Source: Flavobacteriaceae bacterium CRH
GTDB taxonomy: Bacteria; Bacteroidota; Bacteroidia; Flavobacteriales; Flavobacteriaceae
Assembly (NCBI GenBank): GCA_001507425.1
Contig: LMAJ01000002.1
Coordinates: forward strand, 124,001-188,000
DNA: 64,000 nt
Direction: 5' to 3'
The position numbers were made by a program, and so were the translations under genes. Below are positions 1 to 7,984 of the stretch, one piece after another. Within the stretch, counting starts at the first letter, position 1. Every line of letters starts with the position of its first letter. The notes beneath the pieces were generated by a model, which was not told the origin of the DNA, made no database searches, and was given only the letters and a program-made list of their open reading frames with translations.

Positions 1-1
1 T

Positions 2-1351
2 GTAAAATTCACAAAAGAAATCTTTTTGTCTTTTATTGAATATGCGAAAGACGGCGGCTACAATTATACTTTTGAAACTTCTGATGAAGAAATCCTGGTT
101 TATTTTGATCGCTATAAATTAGAACGTGTTTTTTATAATTTGATTTCGAATGCTTTTCGTTATACTCCAAAAGGCGGAAACATCAACATTAAAATAAATC
201 ACGATCACGAAAATCTTTTTATTGCGGTTGAAGATTCAGGAGTTGGTATCGCAGATGAACATATTGATAAAATTTTCGATTTATTTTTTGAAGTTCCGTT
301 GCACAATAACGTTCAGAAAAACTACAATAAAGGAACCGGAATTGGATTGTCTATCGTAAAAAACATCGTCAAACTGCATAAAGGAACGATTGATGTCACG
401 AATAAAAAAACAGGCGGTGTTGTTTTTAAAGTCGCACTCCCTTTGGGCAGAGCGCATCTTTTGGATGATGAAATTATTCCCGATTTTAAAATAAGCGATG
501 ATATTGCGCAATATACGGCTCAGCTCGAAACTGCAGAAATAACAGAACATGAAGATATTGACGATTTTGTAGTAAATGCCGAAAAACAAACGATTTTGAT
601 TGTCGAAGATCATAAGGTTTTACGATCGTTTATGAAAAATTTGCTCAAAAAAGAATACAATATTATTGAAGCCGAAAACGGAAAAATTGCTTTCGAAAAA
701 GCATTGCAATATGTTCCCAATTTAATTATCAGCGATGTTATCATGCCTGAAATGGTTGGAACAGAACTTTGCTCAAAAATTAAAGAGAATTTAAAAACAA
801 GCCATATTCCGGTCATTCTGTTAACGTCGAGATCTTCTTTGGTTTATAAATTTGAAGGACTCGAAAGCGGTGCCGATGATTATATCAGTAAACCTTTCAA
901 TTTAATTGAATTTAAACTTCGTGTTAAAAACCTTTTGAATTCAACCGAGAGATTAAAAAATAAATTTACCAGCGAAGACAGTTTTGTTCCGTCAGAAATC
1001 ACCGTTTCTTCTCTTGATGAAGAATTGTTGAAAAAAGCATTCAAAATTGTAGAAGAAAATATCTCAAACGAACAATTTGATATTCCGTATTTCTGTTCAG
1101 AATTAGGTGTTAGCCGCACGATGTTATTCTTAAAAATAAAAGCGTGGACGAATTATACGCCAAACGAATTTATTCATGAAATACGTTTAAAACGTGCTGC
1201 TCAATTGTTAGAACAAAACAAACTTAATATTGCTGAAGTGAGTTATAAAGTTGGTTTTAACAATCCGAAATACTTTAGTAAATGTTTCCAAAAAAGATAC
1301 GGAGAAACGCCGTCGCAATTTGCTGATAAATTTTACGAAAAAACCTTGTGA
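2..1351 (+). CDS. Hybrid two-component sensor/AraC regulator (HTCS), 5' truncated by window edge
   Basis: C-terminal part of a one-protein phosphorelay of the kind that senses glycan fragments in the periplasm and switches on a PUL. The frame is open to the first bases, so the sensor, membrane and HisKA parts lie outside the window. Visible in order: a histidine-kinase ATPase domain (N box around [15 protein letters not shown], then [11 protein letters not shown]), a receiver domain (acidic VEDH, phosphoacceptor Asp in ISDVIMP, Lys in ISKPF), and a C-terminal AraC-type double helix-turn-helix ending near PSQF. It sits directly upstream and co-directional with susC/susD, so it probably activates that PUL in response to one of its oligosaccharides. 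The ligand cannot be read from this part. Confidence 0.93.
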   Translation, partial: VKFTKEIFLSFIEYAKDGGYNYTFETSDEEILVYFDRYKLERVFYNLISNAFRYTPKGGNINIKINHDHENLFIAVEDSGVGIADEHIDKIFDLFFEVPLHNNVQKNYNKGTGIGLSIVKNIVKLHKGTIDVTNKKTGGVVFKVALPLGRAHLLDDEIIPDFKISDDIAQYTAQLETAEITEHEDIDDFVVNAEKQTILIVEDHKVLRSFMKNLLKKEYNIIEAENGKIAFEKALQYVPNLIISDVIMPEMVGTELCSKIKENLKTSHIPVILLTSRSSLVYKFEGLESGADDYISKPFNLIEFKLRVKNLLNSTERLKNKFTSEDSFVPSEITVSSLDEELLKKAFKIVEENISNEQFDIPYFCSELGVSRTMLFLKIKAWTNYTPNEFIHEIRLKRAAQLLEQNKLNIAEVSYKVGFNNPKYFSKCFQKRYGETPSQFADKFYEKTL

Positions 1352-1358
1352 TGCATTC

Positions 1359-1451
1359 CTGCAAGGTTTTCAAAACCTTGTAGGTATTAATTCAGCGCTT
1401 GCTAAATAACTACACGAGTGTTATACCTACAAGGTTTTGAAAACCTTGCAG
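1359..1451. repeat. Perfect 29-bp inverted repeat (REP-like hairpin)
   Basis: The arms 1359-1387 and 1423-1451 are exact reverse complements around a 35-bp loop. Each arm also holds a near-palindrome, AAGGTTTTCAAAACCTT. It lies just after the HTCS stop codon and could act as a terminator or mRNA end. The sequence looks like a dispersed intergenic palindrome rather than a simple terminator, because no T-tract follows. Confidence 0.8.
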
Positions 1452-1495
1452 AATTAATACTCATACATTTAAAAAACCTCGGCTTTTAAGGCTTT

Positions 1496-1531
1496 AAAAA
1501 GGGTATCTGTATTTTTAGATACCCTTTTTTG
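1496..1531 (+). terminator. Rho-independent terminator after HTCS
   Basis: A hairpin with stem AAAAAGGGTATCT / AGATACCCTTTTT and a short loop, followed by more T. It separates the regulator transcript from the susC operon. Confidence 0.75.
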
Positions 1532-1555
1532 TATTTCTATATCGTTTGCGCCCTA

Positions 1556-1563
1556 TACATTTG
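1556..1563 (+). promoter_or_regulatory. Candidate -7 element for the first susC operon
   Basis: TACATTTG fits the Bacteroidota -7 consensus TAnnTTTG exactly and lies between the HTCS terminator and susC. A TTG for the -33 element is present at 1529-1531, slightly far at 24 bp. Transcription would start near 1570, giving susC a leader of about 115 nt. Confidence 0.45.
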
Positions 1564-1567
1564 CGAT

Positions 1568-1660
1568 ATGAAAATCAGAAAAACAAAATTCATGTTGCTG
1601 CAAATTCTATTAGTCATGCTTATCATCGGAATGTGTTTATTGCTTTTCTACTTTATCTAA
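1568..1660 (+). CDS. Possible 30-aa single-span membrane peptide in the susC leader
   Basis: ATG at 1568 opens a 30-codon frame, MKIRKTKF followed by about 20 strongly hydrophobic residues, ending TAA at 1660. It has a basic start and one membrane span, like a tiny membrane protein. Against it: the best promoter candidate ends only 5 bp upstream, so a transcript from there would start inside or after the ATG. It may be chance, a leader peptide, or a gene read from another start site. Confidence 0.25.
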   Translation: MKIRKTKFMLLQILLVMLIIGMCLLLFYFI

Positions 1661-1686
1661 CTATTAACCTTAAAACCAAAAAATGA

Positions 1687-4600
1687 ATGTTTACAAACCA
1701 CAAATTTAAATCGCTTAAATGGTGTTTTCTGGTACTCTTTTTACTAGGAAATATTGTTATGAATGCACAGGACAAAAAAGTCACCGGAAGAATAACTTCC
1801 AGCGAAGATTTACTTGGGCTTCCTGGTGCTAATGTTTACATCAAAGGATCTTCTGTTGGATCCTCTGCAGATATGGATGGAAATTATACCGTTATAGTTT
1901 CAGAAAAAAATGCTGTTTTAGTTTTCAACTTTGTAGGATATCAAACTGTAGAAATTCCGTTAGGCAATAAAACGGTAGTCAATGTAAGTTTAAAACCGGA
2001 CACAAAAGCACTTGATGAAGTAATTGTGGTAGGTTACGGAACCCGTAAAAAGAGCGACATTACAGGATCTGTATCTTCGGTAACAGCAAAAGAATTAACG
2101 GCTTATCCAACATTAAGTGCAGAACAGGCTTTGCAAGGCCGTGCTGCCGGAGTTTCGGCACAATCGAATAATGGTGGTGAACCTGGCGCTCCGGTAAAAA
2201 TCAGGGTTCGTGGAGGAACGTCGATCAATGCGAGCGGAGATGCGCTTATTGTTGTAGATGGTTTTGCAGGAGCTTCTATGCCTCAGCCTCAGGATATTGC
2301 TTCTATTGAGGTTTTAAAAGATGCTTCGGCAACGGCAATTTACGGATCAAGAGGTTCAAACGGGGTTATCATGGTGACGACCAAAAAAGGAAAACCTGGA
2401 AAACCGGTCATTGAATTTAGCAATTCGACTTCGGTGCAATCCGTAAACAATAAACTGGATTTATTAGATGCGCAGCAATTTGTGGCTTACCGAAAAAGTT
2501 TTACGACACATACTGATGGCGGTGCAAACACAGATTGGCAGGACGTAATTTATCGCGAAGGAATGATTTCGAATACCTCATTATCATTTTCCGGTGGTTC
2601 TGATGCCATTAAATATTATGTTTCAGGAAATTATTTCAACCAAAATGGTGTTGTTATCAATTCAGCAATCGATAAATACACTATTGTAAGTAATTTGGAA
2701 GCTGATTTATCAGACCGTTTTAAAGTCGGTTTAAATTTATTTCAAAGTAAACAAAACAAAGAAGGAATTATCAGCCAGACGGGCGCCGGAGGAACTGGTG
2801 CAGCAGGCGTAATTGCAGCGGCGTATCGTTTTATGCCGGACAAAGGAATTTACAATGCCGATGGAACTTTCACCTCTACAGCTCCAATTGGAGATGATAT
2901 CGATAATCCGTACGCAACAGCAATGGAAAATGTTTTAGAAACGGTTTCTATTGTAAACAGATCGAATTTCTTTGCTCAATATAAAATTACGAAAGACCTT
3001 GATTTTAAAACTACTTTAGGATTAACAGATAATAATTCGCAAACCGGACGATTTATTCCGTCAACTTTAATTGCAGGAAAAAATATCAAAGGAGAAGCTT
3101 CTGTAAACAATACCCGATTTTCTTCTTTCCTGACAGAAAACTATCTAACCTATAAAAAAGAAATTATAGAAAAAGGAATTTTGACGGTTCTTGGAGGTTA
3201 TTCGTATCAAAAAAACAAAAACGAAAGTTCTTACGCAGCTTCAAGAGGTTTTTTGACCAATACAAATTCATACCGTAATTTGGGCGCCGGAACTGTATTC
3301 TTAAAACCGGATTCGAATTTATCTGAAACCGAATTAATTTCTGCTTTCGGAAGGCTGAATTTTGATTATGATGATAAATATTTATTCACCTTTACAGCAC
3401 GTCGTGACGGCTCTTCAAGTTTTAGTAAAAACTACAAATACGGAACTTTTCCTTCTGGAGCAATTGGCTGGAATATTGGTAAAGAAAATTTCTTAAAAGA
3501 CAGCAAAACAGTTTCAAACCTTAAATTGAGAGCAAGTTACGGAGCAACAGGAAATCCATCAATTGGTGCCTACTCTACTTTATCAAGATTTTCAGAAATT
3601 TATGATGTGAGCGGCGACGTTATTGTAAATGCGGTTCAGTTGACTTCTTTGGATAATCCTAATTTAAAATGGGAAACGTCATACCAACAGGATTACGGAA
3701 TTGATTTAGGTTTATTTGATAACAGAATCAGTATTACGGCAGATTATTACAAAACAATTACTAAAGATTTATTATTTAACAGGCCTTTACCGGGAATTTC
3801 AGGAATTGGTTCACAGCTGCAAAACGTTGGAGAACTGGAAAACAAAGGCTGGGAATTGGGCATTAATTCTAAAAACTTTATTGGCGCTGATTTTACCTGG
3901 TCGACAAACTTCAATATTTCTTCAAACAAAAACAAAGTATTAAAATTAGCCGACAACAAAGATCTTTTAATCAACTCGACGCCAGGACATTTCCTTGCTA
4001 CAGATTCTCAAATTTTAAGAGTTGGGCAACCTGTTGGTTCATTTTTCGGATTTATTTATGATGGTGTAATTCAGCAAGGCGAAACGGTTCTTCCGGGCAA
4101 TTTTGAAACTATTGCCGGTGGAGAAAAATTCAGAGATGTAAACGGTGACGGAAAACTGGATTCTCAGGATAAAACAATTATCGGAAACCCAAATCCTGAT
4201 TTCATTTTTGGTTTAAATAATGATTTCACTTATAAAAATATCGACCTGAATATCTTCTTTCAGGGTTCAGAAGGCAATCAAATCTTAAACTATACTTTGA
4301 TGGAATTGGCGTCAGGAAACAACAATGCAACTACTGAAGTTTTAGATGCATGGACACCAACAAACACAGATACAAATGTGCCAATAAATGCGGCAAGAAC
4401 AAAAAGAGTTACATCAAGATTTGTTTATGATGCAAGTTATATACGTCTAAAAAACATTTCTATCGGATATAGTTTAGATGAAAAAGTGGTGTCGAAAATT
4501 GGATTAAACAAAGTGCGTTTTTACATCAGTGCACAAAATTTATGGACAATTACAGATTATCCGGGATCTGATCCTGAAGTAAATTACCTGAACGATACCA

Positions 4601-4689
4601 ACGCCAGAAGTAATACCAATCTAGGTTTAGATTACGGAAGTTATCCTAATGTAAGAACCTTCACTTTTGGTTTTAATTTAAAATTCTAG
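1687..4689 (+). CDS. SusC-family TonB-dependent outer-membrane glycan transporter (first PUL)
   Basis: A 1000-residue outer-membrane barrel that, with its SusD lid, imports oligosaccharides using TonB energy. Visible: signal peptide ending near MNAQ (about residue 28), a carboxypeptidase-regulatory-like beta-sandwich (about 33-115, VTGRI..LPGANVYIKG), the SusC signature DEVIVVGYGT before the plug (about 120-240, containing SIEVLKDASATAIYGSRGSNGVI), then the long beta-barrel ending in F (TFGFNLKF). ATG at 1687 is used; the ATG four bases upstream is out of frame and stops quickly. It is followed by susD. The glycan cannot be told from the sequence, but the linked GH88 and GH2 genes suggest a uronic-acid-containing oligosaccharide. 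Confidence 0.96.
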   Translation: MFTNHKFKSLKWCFLVLFLLGNIVMNAQDKKVTGRITSSEDLLGLPGANVYIKGSSVGSSADMDGNYTVIVSEKNAVLVFNFVGYQTVEIPLGNKTVVNVSLKPDTKALDEVIVVGYGTRKKSDITGSVSSVTAKELTAYPTLSAEQALQGRAAGVSAQSNNGGEPGAPVKIRVRGGTSINASGDALIVVDGFAGASMPQPQDIASIEVLKDASATAIYGSRGSNGVIMVTTKKGKPGKPVIEFSNSTSVQSVNNKLDLLDAQQFVAYRKSFTTHTDGGANTDWQDVIYREGMISNTSLSFSGGSDAIKYYVSGNYFNQNGVVINSAIDKYTIVSNLEADLSDRFKVGLNLFQSKQNKEGIISQTGAGGTGAAGVIAAAYRFMPDKGIYNADGTFTSTAPIGDDIDNPYATAMENVLETVSIVNRSNFFAQYKITKDLDFKTTLGLTDNNSQTGRFIPSTLIAGKNIKGEASVNNTRFSSFLTENYLTYKKEIIEKGILTVLGGYSYQKNKNESSYAASRGFLTNTNSYRNLGAGTVFLKPDSNLSETELISAFGRLNFDYDDKYLFTFTARRDGSSSFSKNYKYGTFPSGAIGWNIGKENFLKDSKTVSNLKLRASYGATGNPSIGAYSTLSRFSEIYDVSGDVIVNAVQLTSLDNPNLKWETSYQQDYGIDLGLFDNRISITADYYKTITKDLLFNRPLPGISGIGSQLQNVGELENKGWELGINSKNFIGADFTWSTNFNISSNKNKVLKLADNKDLLINSTPGHFLATDSQILRVGQPVGSFFGFIYDGVIQQGETVLPGNFETIAGGEKFRDVNGDGKLDSQDKTIIGNPNPDFIFGLNNDFTYKNIDLNIFFQGSEGNQILNYTLMELASGNNNATTEVLDAWTPTNTDTNVPINAARTKRVTSRFVYDASYIRLKNISIGYSLDEKVVSKIGLNKVRFYISAQNLWTITDYPGSDPEVNYLNDTNARSNTNLGLDYGSYPNVRTFTFGFNLKF

Positions 4690-4703
4690 TTTAAAAATGA
4701 TCT

Positions 4704-4867
4704 TAAACACATAGAAACATAGATTTTTCTTTGTCAAAAAGAAGAAATAAAAAAAACTAGTTTTCACACATAGCTATACGCAAAATGCTATGAATATTAA
4801 TGCAAGTGAAACGCCTTATTTAGCGTTCCTAAAAGCTATCCCGAAGCTTCGGGACTATGTGTTAAAT
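4704..4867. repeat. Dispersed intergenic element, copy 1 (ACACATAGAAACATAG ends)
   Basis: It begins TAAACACATAGAAACATAG and ends CTATGTGTTAAAT, with an inner block containing ACTAG, CACATAGCTAT and TTAATGCAAGTGAAACGCC. The same parts occur at 27804-27940 and, inverted, at 30166-30303. This copy carries an extra palindrome (CCCGAAGCTTCGGG) near its right end and is about 25 bp longer. It fills the gap between susC and susD. Confidence 0.75.
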
Positions 4868-4897
4868 TATTACATCCAATACCTAAAAATTAATATT

Positions 4898-6412
4898 ATG
4901 AAAAAATATATAGCCTTATTTTGCTTGGGAATATTCGCTTTTGGATGCTCTGATCTTGAAGAACATCCGGTAGGAATCATTCGCCCTGACAACTTTTTTA
5001 ACAATACAGACGACTTACAAGCCGCTGTAAACGGAAGTTTTGCCAACATCGCCCACAATAATTATTGGGGAAGAGAATTTACAATTGCCTTAATGCTTCG
5101 CGACGACATGGCCGATATTGGTGACAGAACCACTCAGGCTGCCCGTATTGATGTTAATGATATGAATATGAATGATACAAACGCACTTGTTGCCAATTTT
5201 TGGCCGCAATCGTATATCATTATAACAGCGGCGAATCAAGCGATTGAAGGTGCTAAAAAAACACCCGGAGATCCTGCAAAAGTAAATGCAATTGTGGCTC
5301 AGGCTTATTTTGCAAGAGCATTTGCTTACTATCATTTGGTTCGCATTTTTGGAGATATTCCGTATGTTGATTTTATCGTTAACGACGTTTCGCAGGTAAA
5401 TTCACTAAGCAGAACCAAAGAAGCAGATGTGTACCCAAAAATTATTGCCGATTTAGAATTTGCAAAACAATGGCTGGAAGACAAACCAAAAGTAAAAGCA
5501 GTTCCCGGAAAAGGTACAGCTGCAGGTTATTTGGCATCGGTTTATCTGACTTTAGGAAACTATCAAAAAGCGTATGATGAAGCCAAATATGTGATTACAA
5601 ATGAGGCTAAATTTGGATTAGGTTTAGATGCTGATTTTCAGGATTTATTCAATGCTACAAAAGCAGCAACATTAAAAGAACCTTTGTTTACAATTGACTT
5701 TAATAACCTGGTTTCAGGAAATTACGGTCAGGATTATACAGCGTTTTTTACAGGTTCTTTAAAAGATGATAGCTACAGCTATGGGCAGGGGTTTTCTGTA
5801 GCTGTGCCATCTCTGAAAGTTTTTAACGACTGGGACCAAAGAGATTACAGAAGAGCGGTAAGTTTTGATACTATTATCAGAAAGAAAACCGGTCCGGGCG
5901 GCGCTTTACAGATTTTTCCATCAAGTGATAACGAAAAAGCGCCAAGACCGCATATCGCCAAATATTACCGTTTTCCCGGAAAAGCCGGAGCAAACGGAAG
6001 AACTTCTCAACACAATTACATCACCATGCGTTACGCTGAAGTTTTATTAACCGCTGCTGAAGCTTTAAATGAAATTACACCCGGAACTCTAGAAGCTGAT
6101 GGTTATGTAAACCGAGTTCGTGCAAGAGCGAGAAACAAAGCCGGTAAACAAGTTTCGTTTCCTGCCAATGTTGCGCCAGGTTTATCTCAGGCCGATTTTA
6201 GAAAAATGGTTATTGATGAAAGACGTTTAGAACTAGCTTTTGAATACATCAGATGGTATGACATTAAAAGATTGAAAAACGGGCCTGAAGTATTTGGTCC
6301 AAATGGTTTTGAACCGCACACTTTTAATCCAAATAAAGATTATTTATTCCCGTTGCCTGGAACTGAGTTGGCGATTAATCCTAATTTAAAACCAAATAAT
6401 CCCGGGTATTAA
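4898..6412 (+). CDS. SusD/RagB-family glycan-binding lipoprotein (first PUL)
   Basis: A 504-residue surface lipoprotein that caps the SusC barrel and binds the incoming glycan. Start chosen at 4898 (MKKYIALF) because the signal peptide begins there and its lipobox reads AFGC (Cys17). The in-frame upstream extension to 4790 runs through repeat DNA and has no signal. Visible: RagB N-terminal TPR-like region (PDNFFNNTDDLQAAVNGSF) and the C-terminal SusD region with RYAEVLLTAAEALN, RRLELAFEYIRWYDIKR and FPLPGTEL. It is co-directional with susC and should be in the same operon despite the intervening repeat. Confidence 0.95.
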   Translation: MKKYIALFCLGIFAFGCSDLEEHPVGIIRPDNFFNNTDDLQAAVNGSFANIAHNNYWGREFTIALMLRDDMADIGDRTTQAARIDVNDMNMNDTNALVANFWPQSYIIITAANQAIEGAKKTPGDPAKVNAIVAQAYFARAFAYYHLVRIFGDIPYVDFIVNDVSQVNSLSRTKEADVYPKIIADLEFAKQWLEDKPKVKAVPGKGTAAGYLASVYLTLGNYQKAYDEAKYVITNEAKFGLGLDADFQDLFNATKAATLKEPLFTIDFNNLVSGNYGQDYTAFFTGSLKDDSYSYGQGFSVAVPSLKVFNDWDQRDYRRAVSFDTIIRKKTGPGGALQIFPSSDNEKAPRPHIAKYYRFPGKAGANGRTSQHNYITMRYAEVLLTAAEALNEITPGTLEADGYVNRVRARARNKAGKQVSFPANVAPGLSQADFRKMVIDERRLELAFEYIRWYDIKRLKNGPEVFGPNGFEPHTFNPNKDYLFPLPGTELAINPNLKPNNPGY

Positions 6413-6452
6413 AAAGTTTCGATTAATTAAAAATTAAAAATCTGACGCTGTT

Positions 6453-6566
6453 TTGTCATCTCGACGGAGGATACCCGAGCGATAGAGAACAAGCGAAACT
6501 CGACAAAGATTAGCGATTCTGCGTGCGGAGTTTCTAGTGTGATCCTTCCTTTGTCAGGATGACAAA
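6453..6566. repeat. ~100-bp palindromic intergenic element, copy 1
   Basis: Starts TTGTCATCTCGACGGAGG and ends CCTTTGTCAGGATGACAA. Its core contains CTCGACAAAGATTAGCGATT and GCGGAGTTTCTAGTGTGATC. The outer arms are inverted repeats. Seven further copies occur in the window, all between genes. Confidence 0.8.
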
Positions 6567-6580
6567 AATGTGCTTAATTT

Positions 6581-6638
6581 TTTTCTCGCAGATTCTGCAG
6601 ATTAAGCAGATTTTCTTTTTAATCCTTTAATCTGTGGC
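6581..6638. repeat. Dispersed repeat block (GCAGATTCTGCAGATT / TTAATCTGTGGC)
   Basis: CTCGCAGATTCTGCAGATTAAGCAGATTTT-type sequence (6585-6614) recurs with one change at 24873-24904. CTTTTTAATCCTTTAATCTGTGGC (6615-6638) recurs exactly at 24649-24672. These blocks are joined in a different order at the two sites, so intergenic DNA here is a mosaic of repeats. Confidence 0.65.
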
Positions 6639-6696
6639 AAACTTTTTAATTTTTAATTCTCAATTTTTAATTTTCATTAAAAAGCAAATAATAAAT

Positions 6697-7875
6697 ATGA
6701 ATAAAGTTAGTTTCATTTGTTTAGTTCTTGGGTTTGCACTGCTTGGGACAGCGTGCAAATCCGGAATTAATTCTCCGACAAAAGCTACAGCAGCAAGCTC
6801 AAAAAATCTTCTGGAAAACCGATACAAAATGCTGCTCGATTATCCTGTAGATTCGATGTCGATGCCGAGAAGCATGAGCATCAAAACCAATTTAATTAAA
6901 AAAGTGCCATCGAGAGACTGGACAAGCGGATTTTTTGCCGGAAACTTATGGCAATTGTACCGACTTACGGGCAACGACAGCTATAAAAAACAAGCAGAAA
7001 AATGGACGCCTTTTAGCAAAAAAGAAAGCGTTAATAATAATTCACACGATGTTGGGTTCAAAGTGTTTTGCAGTTTTGGAGAAGCGCTAAAAGTGGAAAA
7101 CAAACAAGAATACAAAGACGTGATTATTAAAGGTGCCGAAACTTTATGCACTCGTTTTAACGCCAAAGTTGGCGCAATAAGATCCTGGGATTTCAACAAG
7201 GAAATTTGGGATTATCCTGTTATCATCGATAATATGATGAACCTTGAATTACTTTTTGAAGCCAGTAAATTATCAGGCAATAAAAAGTATGAAAACATTG
7301 CCATTCAACACGCTAATACCACTTTAAAAAATCAATTTAGAGAAGACAACAGCTGTTATCATGTTATTGATTATGACCCTGTAACTGGAGCAGTTCGTAA
7401 AAAAACGACACTTCAGGGTTACAATGATGATTCGGTTTGGGCACGCGGGCAAGGCTGGGCGGTTTATGGTTTTACGATGTCATATCGTTACACCAAAGAT
7501 CCTGCTTATTTAAAACAGGCTGAGGCAACGGCGCAGTTTTTCATCAATAATAAAAACCTGCCAGAAGACGGGATTCCGTATTGGGATTTTAAAGATCCAA
7601 GCATTCCAAATTCGCCACGTGATGTTTCTGCTGCAACCGTTATGGCTTCTGCTTTGTATGAACTTTACGGTTACACCAAAAATAAAAGTTATTTGGCTTT
7701 CGCCGATAAAGTAATCAACTCCTTAAGCTCTGATCAATACATTTTAAGTGACGCTGTAAAAGCGCCTTTTATTTTGGATCACAGCACCGGAAACTGGCCA
7801 AAACATGACGAGATCGACGAGCCAATCATCTACGCCGATTATTATTTTCTGGAAGCGTTACTTAGAAAAAAGTAA
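6697..7875 (+). CDS. GH88 unsaturated glucuronyl hydrolase, lipoprotein
   Basis: A 392-residue enzyme of the (alpha/alpha)6-barrel GH88 family, which removes the 4,5-unsaturated uronic acid left at the non-reducing end by polysaccharide lyases. Start chosen at 6697 (MNKVSFIC) because it gives a clean lipoprotein signal, LLGTAC with Cys at about 20; the upstream frame extends only into repeat sequence. Family signs: HDVGFKVF and IIDNMMNLELLFEA, each carrying one of the two catalytic Asp, and RGQGWAVYGF. These fit GH88 better than GH105. It acts in the periplasm or on a membrane surface, on oligosaccharides imported by the upstream SusC/D. A lyase partner is not in this PUL within the window. 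Confidence 0.88.
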   Translation: MNKVSFICLVLGFALLGTACKSGINSPTKATAASSKNLLENRYKMLLDYPVDSMSMPRSMSIKTNLIKKVPSRDWTSGFFAGNLWQLYRLTGNDSYKKQAEKWTPFSKKESVNNNSHDVGFKVFCSFGEALKVENKQEYKDVIIKGAETLCTRFNAKVGAIRSWDFNKEIWDYPVIIDNMMNLELLFEASKLSGNKKYENIAIQHANTTLKNQFREDNSCYHVIDYDPVTGAVRKKTTLQGYNDDSVWARGQGWAVYGFTMSYRYTKDPAYLKQAEATAQFFINNKNLPEDGIPYWDFKDPSIPNSPRDVSAATVMASALYELYGYTKNKSYLAFADKVINSLSSDQYILSDAVKAPFILDHSTGNWPKHDEIDEPIIYADYYFLEALLRKK

Positions 7876-7879
7876 TTAT

Positions 7880-7965
7880 AAGGTGCAAAGGTTCAGAGGT
7901 ACAAAGCGACAAAGGTTTAGCCTTTGAGACTGAGAACCTTTGAGCCTTTGAACCTCTTAACCTAA
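7880..7965. repeat. Imperfect inverted repeat (AAAGGTTCAGAGG / CCTTTGAACCTCT)
   Basis: The gap between the GH88 and GH2 genes is almost wholly an imperfect palindrome. GCAAAGGTTCAGAGG at the left faces GAGCCTTTGAACCTCTTAAC at the right. It is likely another small dispersed element. No promoter or terminator T-run is evident, so the two genes may still be co-transcribed. Confidence 0.5.
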
Positions 7966-7984
7966 AAAAAAATCTTTATAATCT

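Noticed and set aside
4790-4897. Longer N-terminus for the first SusD
   Set aside because: It lies inside the dispersed repeat and would bury the lipoprotein signal that begins at 4898.
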